A stretch of DNA of 45,119 nucleotides from Selenomonadales bacterium (GTDB lineage Bacteria > Bacillota > UBA994): assembly GCA_018335585.1 (NCBI GenBank), contig JAGXRZ010000043.1, positions 1 to 45,119 of the forward strand, given 5' to 3'. The position numbers were made by a program, and so were the translations under genes. Below the pieces are notes generated by a model. That model had not been told where the DNA came from. It saw nothing but the letters and a program-made list of their open reading frames with translations, and ran no database searches. Shown here piece by piece: positions 34,506 to 43,260 of the stretch (positions are counted from its first letter, which is position 1; each line of letters begins with the position of its first letter).

Positions 34506-36286
34506 GCTTTGGCGGTTAACGCTAAGAACTCGTCTAGTTCTGCTAAGGCCGAGTCGATGGCCGACTGCCAGAAGTCTTGCCGCGTGATGTCTACACCGAG
34601 GTGACGCAAGGCTAAGTCCTCCGTACGCATGCGGCCGGTATCGCGCAGCAGGTCGTCGTATTTCTTGGCAAACGTGGGGCCTTCTTTCATGGCCTGCGCG
34701 TATACGCCGGTGGCAAAGAGGTAGCCGAAGGTGTAAGGGAAGTTGTAGAACGGCACGGTCGTCATGTAGAAGTGCAGCTTCGCTGCCCAAAAATGCGGGT
34801 GATACTTCTCCAGAGTATCGGCAAAAGCCTCTCTTTGCGCCGCCACCATCAGTTCGTTTAGGCGCTGTTTGCTGACTACACCTAGCTTGCGCTCCTCATA
34901 GAAACGCGTTTCAAAAAGGTAGCGCGCTTGGATGTTCATGAGTAGTGTTGCCGCGCGTTGCAGCTTATCCTCGATCAGCGTAATCTTCTCGTCCTTTGAT
35001 TTGGCCAGAGCTAAGGCTGCGTCGCCTACCGCTACCTCCGCAAAGGTCGAGGCCGTTTCCGCGACGTTCATCGCGTATTGCTGCGCGAAAGGCGGCAGTT
35101 CGTTCATCACCGACTGGTGATAGGCGTGCCCGAGTTCATGTGCTAACGTAGTTACATTGCCCATCGTGCCCGAGAAGGTCATAAACACGCGGCTCTCCTG
35201 TTTTTCCGGGAAGGTGGTGCAAAACGCCCCCGGGCGCTTGCCGGGCCGGTCTTCCGCTTCAATCCAGCGCTCGTGGAAGCACTTGGCGGTGAAGTCGGCC
35301 ATGGCCGGGTTAAAGCGGCGGAACTGTTCAACAATAAACTCTGCGGCTTCATCAAAACTCATGTGGCTGCCTGCGGAGCCAATCGGTGCCGTTACATCGT
35401 GCCAGTCTAACTTGTCTGTGCCGAGCAGCTCTTGCTTGCGCTTGAGAAACTTAACCAGTCGCCCCTCGTTGGCTTTGATGGCCGACCACATCGCCGCGAG
35501 CGTGGCAGGCTGCATGCGGTTGTAGTCGAGCGGCTCGGAGGTGACGTCCGTCCAACCGCGGTGCTTATAAAGGTTTAGTCTAAACCCAGCCAAGTTGTTT
35601 AGGGCTAGCGCACAGAAGTCGGCCTCATTGGTCCAAGCCTCTTCCCAACGCGCGAAGACGTGTTCGCGAAACTCGCGGTCCGGGCTCTTCATTTTGTTTT
35701 CGGCTTGACCCGGCGACAAGCGCACTGTCTTGCCGTTCTCCTCTATGGCAATAGACATGCGGCCGACGACTGTGTCGTAGAGGGTAGACCAGCCGTGGTA
35801 GCCGTCAATCGACAGGTCGTTGACGAGAGTCTCCTGTGCGGTGGGCATCTTTTCTTTAGCGCGGCGGCGCCGCTCGTCGAGGTTAAACTTGATAGGAGCA
35901 AGTGAAGGATGAGAAGCGAGCGAGACCCACTCTTCCTCACTCATATCGGTGACGTGCTTGTCGAGGTAGGTTAAGGACGAGGCAAATGCCGCGCCGATAA
36001 CCCGCATTCTGCCGGCTAGGAGCTTCGCCTGTTCGTCTTTGACATTCTGTGCCGTCAAGCAACCCACAAAGGCGCCGGCGTGTCGCACTTTTTTTGCCAA
36101 GTCCTGTACGCGGTCGAGCAGCACTACCCACTGCTCTGCGTCTGCCGGAGCGGCACCGGACGTTTCGGCGAGCAAGGACTTTAGCGCCGCATCAAGCGAG
36201 TCTAGGTAAGCTATGTACGCTTGCGAACTACTGCCCCCCGGGAAAATCGACTCGAGGTCCCAGTTTTGGTTAAGAGCCATTTTCAT
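34502..36286 (-). CDS. pepF: Oligoendopeptidase F family zinc peptidase (M3)
   Basis: 594-residue cytoplasmic M3 metallopeptidase degrading short peptides. The zinc motif is LAHELGHAYHQ, with downstream ETASTFAEVAVGDAAL supplying the third ligand Glu. Near the C-terminus YNFPYTFGYLFATGVYA and LRDTGRMRTEDLALRHLGVD are characteristic. Length equals that of PepF/PZ-peptidases (about 600). The ATG at 36286 follows GGAAAGGG; an ATG two codons on is a close alternative. A promoter is visible at 36319-36348. It stands alone on the minus strand. Confidence 0.95.
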   Translation of the reverse strand: MKMALNQNWDLESIFPGGSSSQAYIAYLDSLDAALKSLLAETSGAAPADAEQWVVLLDRVQDLAKKVRHAGAFVGCLTAQNVKDEQAKLLAGRMRVIGAAFASSLTYLDKHVTDMSEEEWVSLASHPSLAPIKFNLDERRRRAKEKMPTAQETLVNDLSIDGYHGWSTLYDTVVGRMSIAIEENGKTVRLSPGQAENKMKSPDREFREHVFARWEEAWTNEADFCALALNNLAGFRLNLYKHRGWTDVTSEPLDYNRMQPATLAAMWSAIKANEGRLVKFLKRKQELLGTDKLDWHDVTAPIGSAGSHMSFDEAAEFIVEQFRRFNPAMADFTAKCFHERWIEAEDRPGKRPGAFCTTFPEKQESRVFMTFSGTMGNVTTLAHELGHAYHQSVMNELPPFAQQYAMNVAETASTFAEVAVGDAALALAKSKDEKITLIEDKLQRAATLLMNIQARYLFETRFYEERKLGVVSKQRLNELMVAAQREAFADTLEKYHPHFWAAKLHFYMTTVPFYNFPYTFGYLFATGVYAQAMKEGPTFAKKYDDLLRDTGRMRTEDLALRHLGVDITRQDFWQSAIDSALAELDEFLALTAKA

Positions 36287-36318
36287 AACACCCTTTCCTA
36301 CGAATTCGCGTCACCCCA

Positions 36319-36348
36319 ATTGTAACTGGTTGTTAGCGCAAATGTAAA
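36319..36348 (-). promoter_or_regulatory. Candidate promoter of pepF
   Basis: Minus strand: TTTACA (36343-36348), 18-base spacer, TACAAT (36319-36324), about 33 bases before the ATG. Confidence 0.55.
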
Positions 36349-36376
36349 CGCATAATGCGATGTGGAGGCGGGTAGC

Positions 36377-38926
36377 TTGCCGGATGCACTTGTCAGCTTC
36401 GTTTTCTCTCTGCTGTTAGCCTCCGGAGCTACCTTCTATGTGGCTTTCATGCGTGACAAACCCTCTGCCTTGCACACCGCGTTAGCCTTTGCGTTGAGTA
36501 CAGCGACGGCGGCTGCGGTTGTGCCCTTCTACGGGGCGGTAGGGTGTGTGCTTTACCTCCCTCTCTGGGCAGCGGGGTATCTCGGGGGCATCACTACGGT
36601 TTTCGTGTCGTGGGTCGCGGCACAGGCCGTCGCTTATGTGCTAGGCGTTGCCCCGGTATGTTGGTGGTCATCATTGCTCGTCGGGCTGCTAGGCTGTGTT
36701 TGGTCCCGTATACCGCTGCGGCGGGGAGATAGAAGACGACTTGCACTTGCGGTAAGCGCGACAGGGATTTTTCTCCTGTGGCCGTTGGGATTCACTGCAC
36801 GCCTGCTTTTACTGCTGGGTGTGCTCTTTCTGCTGCTCTTTGCGCGGGAACTGCTGCAGCGCAATATGTGGCGAGCCGTTTGGCAGCGGTACCTACACGA
36901 TGGGGGACTCGTCATCCTCTACAGCGGGGGCGGCGAAGTGATGATGGAAAGCGCTGCTCTCGGGCGGGATGGACCGGCGGCGGAGGCTCTCAGGCGACAC
37001 TCCAACGTTTTCTTTCATCAGCTCGGCAGCGTCGTTCCAATAGAACATGCGGGACGGCAGTTTCTTATGACCCTGTCGCCCGTCGCGTTGCCTACCGGTG
37101 AAGTAGGACGCCTCGCCTCTTTTCAGGACGTTACGCGCACGACCCGGGCTCTGCGTGAGAAAGCCGAGTTTTTTGCCCTAGCCACAGAGGGCTTTGGGGT
37201 TTGCACGACAGACGGAGAGCTCATCTTAGCTAACCAGGCACTCGAGGATATGTTGGGGTACACGCCTAGTGCTAATAACCCCTGCGTCATGGATTTTGTA
37301 CACCCAGACGAACGCGATCAAGTCCGCATGCTTGCCGATACCTTGCGCTCTAGGCGCCGCGAACACGTGCGAGTAGAGGTGCGCCTCCGCCATCGCGGGG
37401 GCGAGTACAGGTGGGCAAATGTGGCGGGTGTGTTAAGCGAAGAAAAGGACGTCATTTATTTTGTCGTGCACGACACACATGCACGTTTCCTGCGCGAGCG
37501 CGAACTGACGGAGAGCTATCGGCAGGCAGTAGAACAGACGAAGATGCTCGCCATGGTCAAGGAAGCCATAGTAGTGTTTTCGCTTGCGGGCGTGGTGCGC
37601 TACTGGAATCGCGGAGCTGTGGAGCTGTATGGTTACACCGCTCGCAACGCGACTGCGCATGAGGAACCACTGCTGTTGGCTACGCGCTGTCCCTCACCTC
37701 GGGAGGAAATTATAGAGCTCACATGTCGGGATGGAAGTTGGCATGGCACCGTGGCACGCACCACAGCGCGAGGCGAAGGCAGGCTCGTCGAAGTAAGGTG
37801 GACTATTCTTAGCGAGGAGGGGGGCAGCCCGCGAGACATAGTAGAAATATCTAGCGACGTTACGGCTGCCCTGCGCGACAACCGCCGTCTTCAGCAATTA
37901 GCGACTATCGTCGAGAGCACCGATGACGCCGTGATTAGCCTTTCCCTTAAAGGCGAGACGCTAACCTACAACCGCGGCGCGGAGCAGATGTGTGGGTTCA
38001 CCAAGGAGGAAGTGTGCGGCAGGCCTTTCCTAGAGCTAGTAGCAGAGGAGAAGTACCACGAGGCAGATGAAGCCCTGCGCGAGGCGGCGGCGGGGAGAAG
38101 TGTCAGCGACTGCCGTGACCTCTTTAGACACAAGTTGGGGACTACGCTGTGCACTTCGTCCTCCGTGTTTCCCATTACGGATGAGCGGGGCAAGATTAAT
38201 GGTATATCGCTTCTCGCACGAGACGTAACCGCCGAGCGTGTTATGGAACGGGAGTCTGCCAGGTTAGAGCTGCTCTCGGTAATGGGGCAGTTAGCCGCAG
38301 GCATCGGGCACGAGTTGCGCAACCCCTTAACCACGGTACGTGGGTTTCTGCAATTCTTTGCCAGAAACAGTGACTTAGCTGCGGTTCACCCGCAGTTGGA
38401 CATTATGCTGACAGATCTAGACGCTGCACATGAGATAATTTCTCAGTTCTTATCACTGGCGCGCGATTCTGGCGGTGTGGCAAAATGCCTTGACCTCAAC
38501 CAAGTAGTGCGTGGGGTTCTGCCCATGTTGCGCGCGGATGCGCATATGCGCGGCTGCCGCGTATTTTTCTGCTGCCATCCTTTGCCCAGCCTACGCCTAG
38601 TAGAAGGGGATGTCTCACAACTCATCTTGAACTTAGCGCGAAACGGCCTGCAAGCTATGAACGAAGGCGGTGTCCTGACTATTAGCACGCGGGAGCGCGA
38701 CGGCGCTATTCTACTTGAAGTAGCCGATACCGGTCACGGCATTGCTCGGGAAGTTGCGGAGAAAATGTGGATACCTTTCTTTACTACGCGTGACGGGGCA
38801 GTAGGTTTAGGCTTAGCAGTTTGCGAGTGTATAGCGACACGGCAAGGTGCACGAATTACGTTTGCGACCGGTGCGCAGGGCACTACATTTACGGTCGAGT
38901 TCGGCAGGGAGGATAAGGCATGCTAA
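36377..38926 (+). CDS. Multi-PAS membrane sensor histidine kinase A
   Basis: 849-residue kinase if started at the TTG at 36377, which has GTGGAGGCGG in front; a GTG at 36362 is possible. Five or six N-terminal helices (residues 5-165) form a membrane sensor module. After this come a divergent PAS-like segment, then three PAS/PAC units (TTDGELILANQALEDMLGYT, FSLAGVVRYWNRGAVELYGY and SLKGETLTYNRGAEQMCGFT). The HisKA phosphoacceptor His lies near residue 645 (GIGHELRNPLTTVRGFLQ). The HATPase domain shows LILNLARNGLQAM (N box), DTGHGIA (G1), FFTT (F) and GLGLAV (G2). It overlaps kinase B by 7 bases. No response regulator is adjacent. Confidence 0.93.
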   Translation: MPDALVSFVFSLLLASGATFYVAFMRDKPSALHTALAFALSTATAAAVVPFYGAVGCVLYLPLWAAGYLGGITTVFVSWVAAQAVAYVLGVAPVCWWSSLLVGLLGCVWSRIPLRRGDRRRLALAVSATGIFLLWPLGFTARLLLLLGVLFLLLFARELLQRNMWRAVWQRYLHDGGLVILYSGGGEVMMESAALGRDGPAAEALRRHSNVFFHQLGSVVPIEHAGRQFLMTLSPVALPTGEVGRLASFQDVTRTTRALREKAEFFALATEGFGVCTTDGELILANQALEDMLGYTPSANNPCVMDFVHPDERDQVRMLADTLRSRRREHVRVEVRLRHRGGEYRWANVAGVLSEEKDVIYFVVHDTHARFLRERELTESYRQAVEQTKMLAMVKEAIVVFSLAGVVRYWNRGAVELYGYTARNATAHEEPLLLATRCPSPREEIIELTCRDGSWHGTVARTTARGEGRLVEVRWTILSEEGGSPRDIVEISSDVTAALRDNRRLQQLATIVESTDDAVISLSLKGETLTYNRGAEQMCGFTKEEVCGRPFLELVAEEKYHEADEALREAAAGRSVSDCRDLFRHKLGTTLCTSSSVFPITDERGKINGISLLARDVTAERVMERESARLELLSVMGQLAAGIGHELRNPLTTVRGFLQFFARNSDLAAVHPQLDIMLTDLDAAHEIISQFLSLARDSGGVAKCLDLNQVVRGVLPMLRADAHMRGCRVFFCCHPLPSLRLVEGDVSQLILNLARNGLQAMNEGGVLTISTRERDGAILLEVADTGHGIAREVAEKMWIPFFTTRDGAVGLGLAVCECIATRQGARITFATGAQGTTFTVEFGREDKAC

Positions 38927-41469
38927 TGGCTTTGCGCTTGGTGCTCAACCTGCTCTTGGCGCTACTGGTATCCTTATTTGGGTCAGCTATTGTCTTGTCG
39001 TCTCGCCGAAGGCCAAACGCCTGGCTGTGGGGCGCGGTGTTTGGCCTAGCAATCTGTTTCACCATGATCAAGCCCGTGATGATTCAGCCTGGGTGGCTGT
39101 TTGACTTTCGCGCTGTCGTCATCGCTCTTAGCGGCTTTGCAGGCGGCTTGCCTACTTATCTCACCGCTGCCTCTATAGGCTCTCTCTATCGGCTCTACTT
39201 GGGGGGCGCCGGTGCTTTCCCCGGAGTGGCAGCGATATGTGCCGCAGGCTTAGTCGGTGTGTATTTTGGACGAAGGACCCCTGCGAGAAAGGGCCCATCG
39301 GTGACCAGCCTCCTAGGTTTGGGGACGCTATTGGCCATAATAACGATTTCGTTCACCTTGATAGGATCCCTGGTGTCGCGACAGGGAATAGTAATGACTT
39401 GGCCATTGGCCCTGCTGCTGCTTAGCCTGACGCCTCTGGGTACGGCCATGGCCTTTGTGGCTTTTGCACAGGTACACAAGCGGCTCGTCGAGCAAGCGAC
39501 GCTTGAAGCTCTGGTTACCTCACTCCCTACCGGACTGACCGTCTTGGATGCTAAGGGACGCGTCTTGGCCACAAATCGAACAGCGAGATTAGTCGAGCCG
39601 TCGCAGCTTCCCCGTGTGACGGGAGAAGACCCGCTGCTAATTGACGGGCGCAAGTATCTAGTCGGGCGGCAACCATTAAGTATGCCTCTGGTGGAGTGTG
39701 GGGAACTCGTCACCGAAGACGATGTTACAGCTTGGCATGACGCCATCGAGCAGCTGCGCAACTTCTTTGAGCTAGCAGAAGACCTTATGGTTGTGCTTGG
39801 TCCGCAGGACGAGGTCTTGCATGCCAACCAGGCCGCTATTCTGTTTGGCCTGCAGCCAGTGGCGAACTTTTTAGACTTCGCGCACCCCGAAGATCGCGTC
39901 GGTGCCAAAGCTCGCGACAGCTTCTTTGAAGGCCGCTTTACTCGCACAGACGGTGCACTGCGGTGGCTGGCCTGGTCTTTTGTGACCGACGCGCCGGGTG
40001 GGAGGGTCTACGCCGTAGGGCGTGACATAACCGAAGACAGGAAGTATCTTGATGCCCTGCGCACTACGACGGCCCTACTGAAAGAACAGAGCCTCTTCTT
40101 GGAATTAGCCTTCGACGCCGTTATCGTACGGGACCTGAGCGGGAATATCACTTTCTGGAACAGCGGAGCCGTGCGCACCTACGGATATTCTCGCAAGCAG
40201 GCTTTAGGGAAGCAGTATCATGCGCTCTTTGGGGTTAGCTACCCAATACCTCTAGAGCAAATCGAAGCGGAGCTAGAGAGAAACGAAGAGTGGCATGGTG
40301 AGGTAGTTAGGTTTCACAGAGATGGCACAAAGATGTTGGTGTCATGTCACTGGGCACTGAAGCGCGATGAGCGACATCTTCCCGTTGCCATACTAGAGGT
40401 TAGCCGCGATGTTACCGAACAGGCAAATGCACGCCAAGCAACAGCGCATTTGGCGGCACTGGTGGAGCAGTCGCAAGACGCGATTATGAGCACCGATCTC
40501 TCCGGTCGCATCCTTACGGCGAACAGTGCCGCGGGAACCTTGCTTAGCTGTAACGCCGCGAAGGTTGTGGGGCAATCTGTGCTGGGGCTGGTAGAGCCGG
40601 AGCAGCGCAGTATTTTTCAGCGGGAGTTAGACCGCGTCCGTTTGGAGCGCGCTGCGCGGCGAGCAAACTTGAATTTCTATACGACAGACGGGGGTTTGGT
40701 GCCGGTGGCTATCACTCTGTCCCTGATGCCGAGTCAGCGCGGCAATGCGGACGGCATATCGCTGATTCTTCGCGACCTTACCGCCAAACACATCCGCGAC
40801 AAAGAGATTGCGCGCCTCGACAGGCTGAGTTTGGCCAGCCAACTCGCTGCCGGCATCGGCCATGAAGTGCGTAATCCCCTTACCACTATTCGGGGGTTCC
40901 TGCAGCTGTTCTGTATGCGTGAAGACCTAGTCGGTTACACCGCCCAGTTTAAGCTGCTAATTGGCGCTATAGACCGCATGAATGAGACTCTTTCAGAGTT
41001 TCTCGCACTGGCCCGCAATCACCCCGTAGAGCTTCTGCCTGTCGACATCAATGCTGTCATCAGAGCTCTGCTGGGGTTACTTGAAGCCGATGCCCGACAG
41101 GCCGCGTGCGTATTAGAGTGCGAGCTAGAGCCTGTGCCGCATATCTCTGCCAGCGAGCGGGCGATACGACAGGTGTTAGTTAACCTCGTGCGCAATGCGC
41201 TGGAGGCTTCGTCCCCAGGCGGAGATGTCACGGTACGCACGGCATCTGTAGACGGGCGGGTAGTGCTATCCGTGCGCGATACAGGGGTCGGTATCCCTGC
41301 TGACGTGCGGGCGCAGATTGGCACGCCGTTTTTCACTACTAAGCCTGAGGGCACGGGGCTTGGGCTTACCGTATGTCAAGCCATTGCCCGCCAGCATGGA
41401 GCCACGCTTACCTTTGACAGCGAGGAAGGCGTGACGACATTCTACATGTCTTTCCCGCCCGCTCACTGA
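38920..41469 (+). CDS. Multi-PAS membrane sensor histidine kinase B (5TM-Lyt type)
   Basis: 849-residue paralogue of kinase A, encoded in tandem. The N-terminal 180 residues are the 5TM receptor module of the LytS-YhcK type (KPVMIQPGWLFDFRAVVIAL, then LYRLYLGGAGAFPGV). PAS units follow (LGPQDEVLHANQAAILFGLQ, VRDLSGNITFWNSGAVRTYG, STDLSGRILTANSAAGTLLS). The phosphoacceptor His is residue 648 (GIGHEVRNPLTTIRGFLQ). HATPase motifs are VLVNLVRNALEAS, DTGVGIPADV, FFTTKPEGTGLGL. The ATG follows GGAGG. Kinases A and B share nearly the same HisKA sequence and could cross-phosphorylate or feed one regulator. The 3' end overlaps convergent dut by 7 bases. Confidence 0.94.
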   Translation: MLMALRLVLNLLLALLVSLFGSAIVLSSRRRPNAWLWGAVFGLAICFTMIKPVMIQPGWLFDFRAVVIALSGFAGGLPTYLTAASIGSLYRLYLGGAGAFPGVAAICAAGLVGVYFGRRTPARKGPSVTSLLGLGTLLAIITISFTLIGSLVSRQGIVMTWPLALLLLSLTPLGTAMAFVAFAQVHKRLVEQATLEALVTSLPTGLTVLDAKGRVLATNRTARLVEPSQLPRVTGEDPLLIDGRKYLVGRQPLSMPLVECGELVTEDDVTAWHDAIEQLRNFFELAEDLMVVLGPQDEVLHANQAAILFGLQPVANFLDFAHPEDRVGAKARDSFFEGRFTRTDGALRWLAWSFVTDAPGGRVYAVGRDITEDRKYLDALRTTTALLKEQSLFLELAFDAVIVRDLSGNITFWNSGAVRTYGYSRKQALGKQYHALFGVSYPIPLEQIEAELERNEEWHGEVVRFHRDGTKMLVSCHWALKRDERHLPVAILEVSRDVTEQANARQATAHLAALVEQSQDAIMSTDLSGRILTANSAAGTLLSCNAAKVVGQSVLGLVEPEQRSIFQRELDRVRLERAARRANLNFYTTDGGLVPVAITLSLMPSQRGNADGISLILRDLTAKHIRDKEIARLDRLSLASQLAAGIGHEVRNPLTTIRGFLQLFCMREDLVGYTAQFKLLIGAIDRMNETLSEFLALARNHPVELLPVDINAVIRALLGLLEADARQAACVLECELEPVPHISASERAIRQVLVNLVRNALEASSPGGDVTVRTASVDGRVVLSVRDTGVGIPADVRAQIGTPFFTTKPEGTGLGLTVCQAIARQHGATLTFDSEEGVTTFYMSFPPAH

Positions 41470-41909
41470 CCTGTTGAGCCGAAGCCGCCCTTTCTGTCGG
41501 CCGGCAGGTACGGGGCAATGCTCTCCACTTCCGCGAAAAGAGCTTGCGGCACCCGCTGCAAGACCAGTTGGCATAGCCGCAACCCCGGCGAAACGACAAA
41601 CGGAGTCGCGCCTGTGTTGTCTACCAGGACAAGGACTTCTTCCGCGAAGCCGCAGTCGATGGTACCGGGGCTATTGGCGATGCGGAGCTTAGTGTTAAGC
41701 GACAAGCCTGAGCGCGGCCGCACCTGTAGCTCGTACCCTCGCGGCACAGCGAACTTAAGCCCGGTCCGCACGGCTACCGTCGCCTGCGGCGGAATAACAG
41801 TCTCTTCTAGCGCATAGACATCCGCTCCTGCGTCGTCCACATGAGCATAGGTAGGGAGTTTCGCTGCCGGATGCAGCCGTTCTACCGGTACGGTGATAGT
41901 TTCTCGCAT
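41463..41909 (-). CDS. dut: dUTP diphosphatase
   Basis: 148-residue trimeric dUTPase hydrolysing dUTP to dUMP and diphosphate, keeping uracil out of DNA and supplying dUMP. All five motifs are seen: DDAGADVYA (1), VRPRSGLSLN (2), GTIDCGFAEEVLVLVDN (3, with Cys in place of the usual Ser), LRLCQLVLQRV (4) and RKGGFGSTGQ (5). The ATG at 41909 follows AAAAGGAGG; the longer upstream frame reads into heptamer repeats and is not coding. No promoter was recognised in the repeat-filled DNA upstream. Confidence 0.95.
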   Translation of the reverse strand: MRETITVPVERLHPAAKLPTYAHVDDAGADVYALEETVIPPQATVAVRTGLKFAVPRGYELQVRPRSGLSLNTKLRIANSPGTIDCGFAEEVLVLVDNTGATPFVVSPGLRLCQLVLQRVPQALFAEVESIAPYLPADRKGGFGSTGQ

Positions 41910-41950
41910 GATTTGCCTCCTTTTGGCTCGTGGTGAGGCGCATTGAGTTT

Positions 41951-42220
41951 GGCACTTCGCACTTCGCACTTGGCACTTAGTGGAGAAGACGATCACCGCT
42001 TACGGCTTACGGCTTACGGCTTACAGCGGAAAGCGGAAAGCGGCAAGCCGCTCCGCCGTTGCAGTTCATGATTCACGATTCACGATTCACGATTGCTCAC
42101 CGCTCACCGCTCACCGCTCACCGCTCACCGCTCACCGCTCACTGCTCACCGCCCACCGCTCACCGCTCAAAGCCCACAGCTGGCGCCTGGCGGCTGGCGC
42201 CCGGCGGCACTCCCCAAGCG
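41951..42220 (+). repeat. Heptamer tandem-repeat locus 2
   Basis: The 382-base gap between dut and the DHS-like gene is almost entirely tandem arrays of 7-base units. These are GGCACTT/CGCACTT x4 (41951-41978), CCGCTTA/CGGCTTA x4 (41996-42023), AGCGGAA-type x3 (42025-42045), TTCATGA/TTCACGA x4 (42065-42092), and 18 heptads in unbroken phase (42095-42220). That last run begins with twelve GCTCACC-like units, passes through GCTGGCG, CCTGGCG, GCTGGCG and CCCGGCG, and ends GCACTCC, CCAAGCG. Open frames through this DNA are artefacts of the repeat. Confidence 0.95.
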
Positions 42221-42233
42221 ACAATCCTTCACC

Positions 42234-42262
42234 GTGACATCCCCCTCTTTTTTTGGTACCAT
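42234..42262 (+). promoter_or_regulatory. Candidate promoter of the DHS-like gene
   Basis: GTGACA (42234-42239), 17-base spacer with a T-run, TACCAT (42257-42262). It starts immediately after heptamer locus 2 and ends about 30 bases before the ATG. Confidence 0.45.
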
Positions 42263-42291
42263 GGTGCAAAGTAACTGGAAGGGGAATCCCG

Positions 42292-43260
42292 ATGCGAGTC
42301 ACCGATTTTATCAACCACCACTACCGCCACTTCAACGCTGCCGCGCTCAAAGATGCGGCGGTCGGTTACAGCGCGTTTTTAGCGTCAGGCGGCAAAATGC
42401 TCGTGACCCTAGCCGGGGCTATGAGCACGGCCGAACTAGGACTTTCTTTGGCTGAAATGATTAGGCAGGGCAAGGTGCACGCCATCAGCTGCACGGGCGC
42501 CAATCTGGAAGAAGACATCTTTAACCTTGTGGCGCACGACCACTACGTCCGTATCCCTAACTACCGCGACCTAACGCCATCTGACGAAGAAGGGCTGCTT
42601 AACCGCCACCTCAACCGCGTCACCGATACCTGTATCCCAGAAGAAGAAGCTATTCGGCGTTTAGAGCGCGCGGTGCTTGGGGAATGGCAGAAGGCAGACC
42701 AAGCGGGCGAGTCGTACTTCCCGCATGAGTTTATGTATAAGATTCTGCTGTCGGGCGCCCTTAAGGAGTACTATCAGATTGACCCGCGCGACTCGTGGGT
42801 CTACGCCGCAGCCGAACGGGGACTGCCCATGATTGTCCCCGGGTGGGAAGACTCTACCTTAGGCAACATCTATGCCGGACACGTCATTAAGGGCGACGTA
42901 AAGAACGTTCACACGGTGCGGACTGGCATCGAGTACATGGTCACCTTTGCGGATTGGTATCGTAAGACCACGGCAACCGCACCGATTGGCTTTTTCCAGA
43001 TTGGTGGCGGCATCGCCGGCGACTTCCCGATTTGTGTCGTACCCATGCTAGAGCAAGACCTCGAACTAGAAGACGTACGCCTGTGGGGCTACTTCTGTCA
43101 GATTAGCGATTCAACCACTTCTTTCGGTTCCTATTCCGGAGCAGTTCCCAACGAAAAAATTACGTGGGGCAAGCTCGGGGTAGACACGCCGAAGTACATG
43201 ATTGAATCTGATGCCTCTATAGTCGCGCCACTTATTTTCGCTTACGTGCTAGGCTGGTAA
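42292..43260 (+). CDS. Deoxyhypusine synthase-like protein lacking the canonical Lys
   Basis: 322-residue member of the deoxyhypusine synthase (DHS) family, an NAD-dependent aminobutyl-transfer fold. DHS-like blocks include FLASGGKMLVTLAGAMSTAE, ISCTGANLEEDIFNL, NRVTDTCIPEEEA, GLPMIVPGWEDSTLGNIYA and the Gly-rich FFQIGGGIAGDFPICVVP. In eukaryotic DHS the corresponding GGGVVKHH carries the covalent-intermediate Lys; here that position is Gly. Bacteria lack eIF5A, so protein hypusination is not expected. Bacterial homologues are known or suspected to act on free polyamines (homospermidine-type reactions). The ATG at 42292 follows AAGGGGAA. The last 12 bases overlap the convergent amidohydrolase gene. 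Confidence 0.85.
   Translation: MRVTDFINHHYRHFNAAALKDAAVGYSAFLASGGKMLVTLAGAMSTAELGLSLAEMIRQGKVHAISCTGANLEEDIFNLVAHDHYVRIPNYRDLTPSDEEGLLNRHLNRVTDTCIPEEEAIRRLERAVLGEWQKADQAGESYFPHEFMYKILLSGALKEYYQIDPRDSWVYAAAERGLPMIVPGWEDSTLGNIYAGHVIKGDVKNVHTVRTGIEYMVTFADWYRKTTATAPIGFFQIGGGIAGDFPICVVPMLEQDLELEDVRLWGYFCQISDSTTSFGSYSGAVPNEKITWGKLGVDTPKYMIESDASIVAPLIFAYVLGW

Noticed and set aside
39195-39947. 250-codon minus-strand frame in kinase B
   Set aside because: Antisense shadow of the PAS-kinase gene without start signals.
41951-42220. CRISPR array or minisatellite gene encoding a repeat protein (frames reading SPLTAHR repeats)
   Set aside because: The units are 7 bases with no spacers and several different words occur side by side; the open frames exist only because a period of 7 gives stop-free repeats of 21 bases. 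No ribosome binding sites.
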